From Desulfoplanes sp. (GTDB lineage: Bacteria; Desulfobacterota; Desulfovibrionia; Desulfovibrionales; Desulfomicrobiaceae), in assembly GCA_028708105.1 (NCBI GenBank), contig JAQVZR010000090.1:1-7112 (forward strand): DNA of 7,112 bases, read 5' to 3'. The first letter of the stretch is position 1. Each line of letters starts with the position of its first letter. Positions 5,497-7,112 of this stretch are shown here, one piece after another. The notes beneath the pieces were generated by a model. It worked only from the letters and a program-made list of their open reading frames with translations, did not search any database and had not been told where the DNA came from. A program made the translations under genes and the position numbers.

Positions 5497-6249
5497 TCAG
5501 GAGCAAGGTATTTCGAATTGTGGAATTTGGCGCAAGGCATCCTGCAGTGAAATGCCCCGTTTGCGGGCAATGGAAGCCAGGTTGTCTTCAGCATCTGAAT
5601 GCCTGATGTACAAGGGCGTCACCGGGGTGTTGGAAAATATTCCGCTAAGACCGGCGTTGAGGAGTCCTTCGGGAGTTGGAGCACAGCCCTTGTTCAATAT
5701 CTGAGAGGACTCCGGCAAACGGTCTTGGAAAAAAAGGATATTTTTTTTCAATCCGCTGCCATGCAGAATGAGTGGTACATTCCGGGATTGAAGCATTGCC
5801 ACTGCCTCATTCAGGGTACATGCACGGGCGGCGGTAAGGGGTTCAGCACGCGGCATGGCAAATCCTTGGATGTAGACCATGGTCTTTCTGGCATAGGTGA
5901 GAATCCAGGCTTCGCCGGAAAAATGACACGGGATATCTGCGGCCAAAATGGGAAGGTACTCAAGTCCGCAAACAGGGATTTCGCAACCACGAGTCATCCC
6001 TTCAATGGTCGCGAGTACGATACGGATACCGGTAAAACTGCCTGGACCCCGGGTACATGCAATCCCGGAAAGGTTTTTGAGAGAAAGTTCCAGACGGTTC
6101 AGGCCGTCCTGGATTATGGGGACAAGAAATTTCATGGTTCGGCCCGGGGCATTGATCGAAGAATGAAAAAGGATACCCTGGGAATTTCCAATGACGACTT
6201 GCAGGAGTTCTTCAGTACCGTTGATGACCAGAATAGGGGATATATGCAT
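5497..6249 (-). CDS. tsaB: TsaB, tRNA threonylcarbamoyladenosine biosynthesis protein
   Basis: TsaB (YeaZ) is the non-catalytic partner of TsaD. With TsaE they transfer the threonylcarbamoyl group to A37 of tRNAs reading ANN codons, a cytoplasmic and usually essential step. The diagnostic RGPGSFTGIRI is at 67-77, and the C-terminal TPLYIRHSDAEDNL at 211-224 matches the family's P-x-Y-x-R ending. At 250 aa it is slightly longer than the common 220-235. The N-terminal strand is unusual: it reads ILVINGTEE where most members have ILAIDTS, so the Asp, Thr and Ser of the ASKHA phosphate loop are changed. TsaB does not need catalysis, so this may be harmless. The ATG at 6249 lies one base after the rseP stop codon with no clear ribosome binding site, which implies translational coupling. 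It is followed after 12 nt by the DtxR-type regulator. Confidence 0.93.
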   Translation of the reverse strand: MHISPILVINGTEELLQVVIGNSQGILFHSSINAPGRTMKFLVPIIQDGLNRLELSLKNLSGIACTRGPGSFTGIRIVLATIEGMTRGCEIPVCGLEYLPILAADIPCHFSGEAWILTYARKTMVYIQGFAMPRAEPLTAARACTLNEAVAMLQSRNVPLILHGSGLKKNILFFQDRLPESSQILNKGCAPTPEGLLNAGLSGIFSNTPVTPLYIRHSDAEDNLASIARKRGISLQDALRQIPQFEIPCS

Positions 6250-6250
6250 A

Positions 6251-7112
6251 TTATTTGAATTGACGCAAGATATCGTTAAAAATGGCTAGTCCCATCAGGG
6301 CGATGAGAAAGGAAAGACCGATGCGCGTGGTGATGTTCTGCAGACGTTCGTCCAGAGGTCGTCGTCTGATCCATTCGATGGCGAAGAAAAGAATATGCCC
6401 GCCGTCCAGAACCGGTATGGGGAGCAGGTTGAGCAAACCCAGATTAATACTGATAAGCGCGGTAAGGGCAAGAAGGTTGATAATCCCTTCGTGGGCCTGC
6501 TGGCTGACCATCTGGGCGATCATGATCGGCCCGCCGATATTGTCGAGGGGGACGACTCTTTCAACCAGTTTGACCAATCCTTGCAGAGTCAGCTTGGAGA
6601 GTCTCCAGGTTTGGGTGATCCCTGCGGCTGCAGCGTCAAGAGGGGAGAGCTCAAGGGTTATCATATCCCCGGATGCGGTGATGCCGACCATGGGAACCTG
6701 TTTTTTCTCACCAAAAATATTGGTCTGTTCTTGCAGATGTGGCGTGACCCGAACGTATACATTCTCCCCGTTACGAAGAATGGTCAGGTTTAACGTCCGT
6801 CCTTTACTGTGCTGAATGGCTCCGGCCAGATCTTCCCAATATGTAAGGGGGGAGCCGTCGACTGCCGTGACCAGATCGTTCGCTTCTATCCCGGCCACGA
6901 GGGCGGGACTCTCAGGCTGAATAGAGCCAATGCGGGGGAGTAATTCCATCTGTCCCTGTGCCCAGAAAATACCCCAATAGATGAACCACGCCAAAATAAA
7001 ATTGAACACTGGTCCGGCGGCAACAACGAGCATACGCTGCCAAGGCGGACGCAGGACAAGACTCTGGACCCGTGAAAATTGTTCGGGGAGCTCATCATCC
7101 GTGTGCTCGCCC
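6251..7112 (-). CDS. rseP: RseP-type site-2 intramembrane zinc metalloprotease (C-terminal part, cut by window edge)
   Basis: RseP cleaves membrane-bound substrates such as anti-sigma factors within the inner membrane. 286 residues are visible; the N-terminal helix with the HExxH zinc motif lies beyond the edge. The frame is open to the window end. It reads GEHTDDELPEQFS, then PPWQRMLVVAAGPVFNFILA, the family's conserved segment after the first transmembrane helix, so the internal ATG at 7033 is not the start. One PDZ domain follows (about residues 60-150 of the visible part; IQPESPALVAGIEANDLVTAVDG). The second catalytic motif LLPIPVLDGGH ends at visible residue 239, where the Asp is a zinc ligand. 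A last membrane helix (SFLIALMGLAIFNDIL) ends the protein. A single PDZ is fewer than the two of E. coli RseP but is common in shorter homologues. The stop codon is one base before tsaB. No anti-sigma factor gene is present to name its substrate. Confidence 0.95.
   Translation of the reverse strand, partial: GEHTDDELPEQFSRVQSLVLRPPWQRMLVVAAGPVFNFILAWFIYWGIFWAQGQMELLPRIGSIQPESPALVAGIEANDLVTAVDGSPLTYWEDLAGAIQHSKGRTLNLTILRNGENVYVRVTPHLQEQTNIFGEKKQVPMVGITASGDMITLELSPLDAAAAGITQTWRLSKLTLQGLVKLVERVVPLDNIGGPIMIAQMVSQQAHEGIINLLALTALISINLGLLNLLPIPVLDGGHILFFAIEWIRRRPLDERLQNITTRIGLSFLIALMGLAIFNDILRQFK

Noticed and set aside
5599..6258. Plus-strand 219-codon open frame opposite tsaB
   Set aside because: It is antisense to tsaB, with low-complexity shadow-like sequence and no recognisable motif.

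Overview
The window reads as the chromosome of a strictly anaerobic sulfate-reducing deltaproteobacterium of the Desulfovibrionales type. The main reason is the alternative (siroheme-dependent) heme pathway trio ahbC-hemB-ahbD. The protein sequences fit this, and base composition looks near 50% G+C by eye, so a moderate-GC relative of Desulfovibrio is more likely than a high-GC one. All eight supported genes are on the minus strand and are transcribed from right to left as written. Two are cut by the window edges: rseP on the right and ahbD on the left.

Right block (about 7112-4960): rseP (site-2 intramembrane metalloprotease, N-terminus missing), tsaB (t6A tRNA modification) and a DtxR-type metal-dependent repressor with a cysteine-rich tail. 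They form a tight run: rseP and tsaB are 1 nt apart, tsaB and the regulator 12 nt apart. This is very probably one transcript carrying envelope, translation and metal-homeostasis functions.

Middle block (4959-2939): a 553-nt stretch without a convincing gene separates the regulator from a zinc-ribbon/Yip1-domain membrane protein. It is rich in inverted repeats, including a 16-bp perfect hairpin at 4710-4752. Next comes a small coiled-coil protein of unknown function (111 aa).

Left block (2703-1): ahbC, hemB and ahbD. HemB makes porphobilinogen early in tetrapyrrole synthesis. AhbC and AhbD act at the end, converting didecarboxysiroheme to iron-coproporphyrin III and then to heme b. The siroheme decarboxylase genes ahbA/ahbB are not in the window. 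Hairpins lie in the ahbC leader and directly after the ahbC stop codon, and a 219-nt spacer separates hemB from ahbD.

Nothing looks like a phage, transposon, CRISPR array or defence system, and there are no tRNA or rRNA genes. The part least explained by known genes is the 4407-4959 intergenic region, followed by the Cys-rich tail of the DtxR-type regulator.
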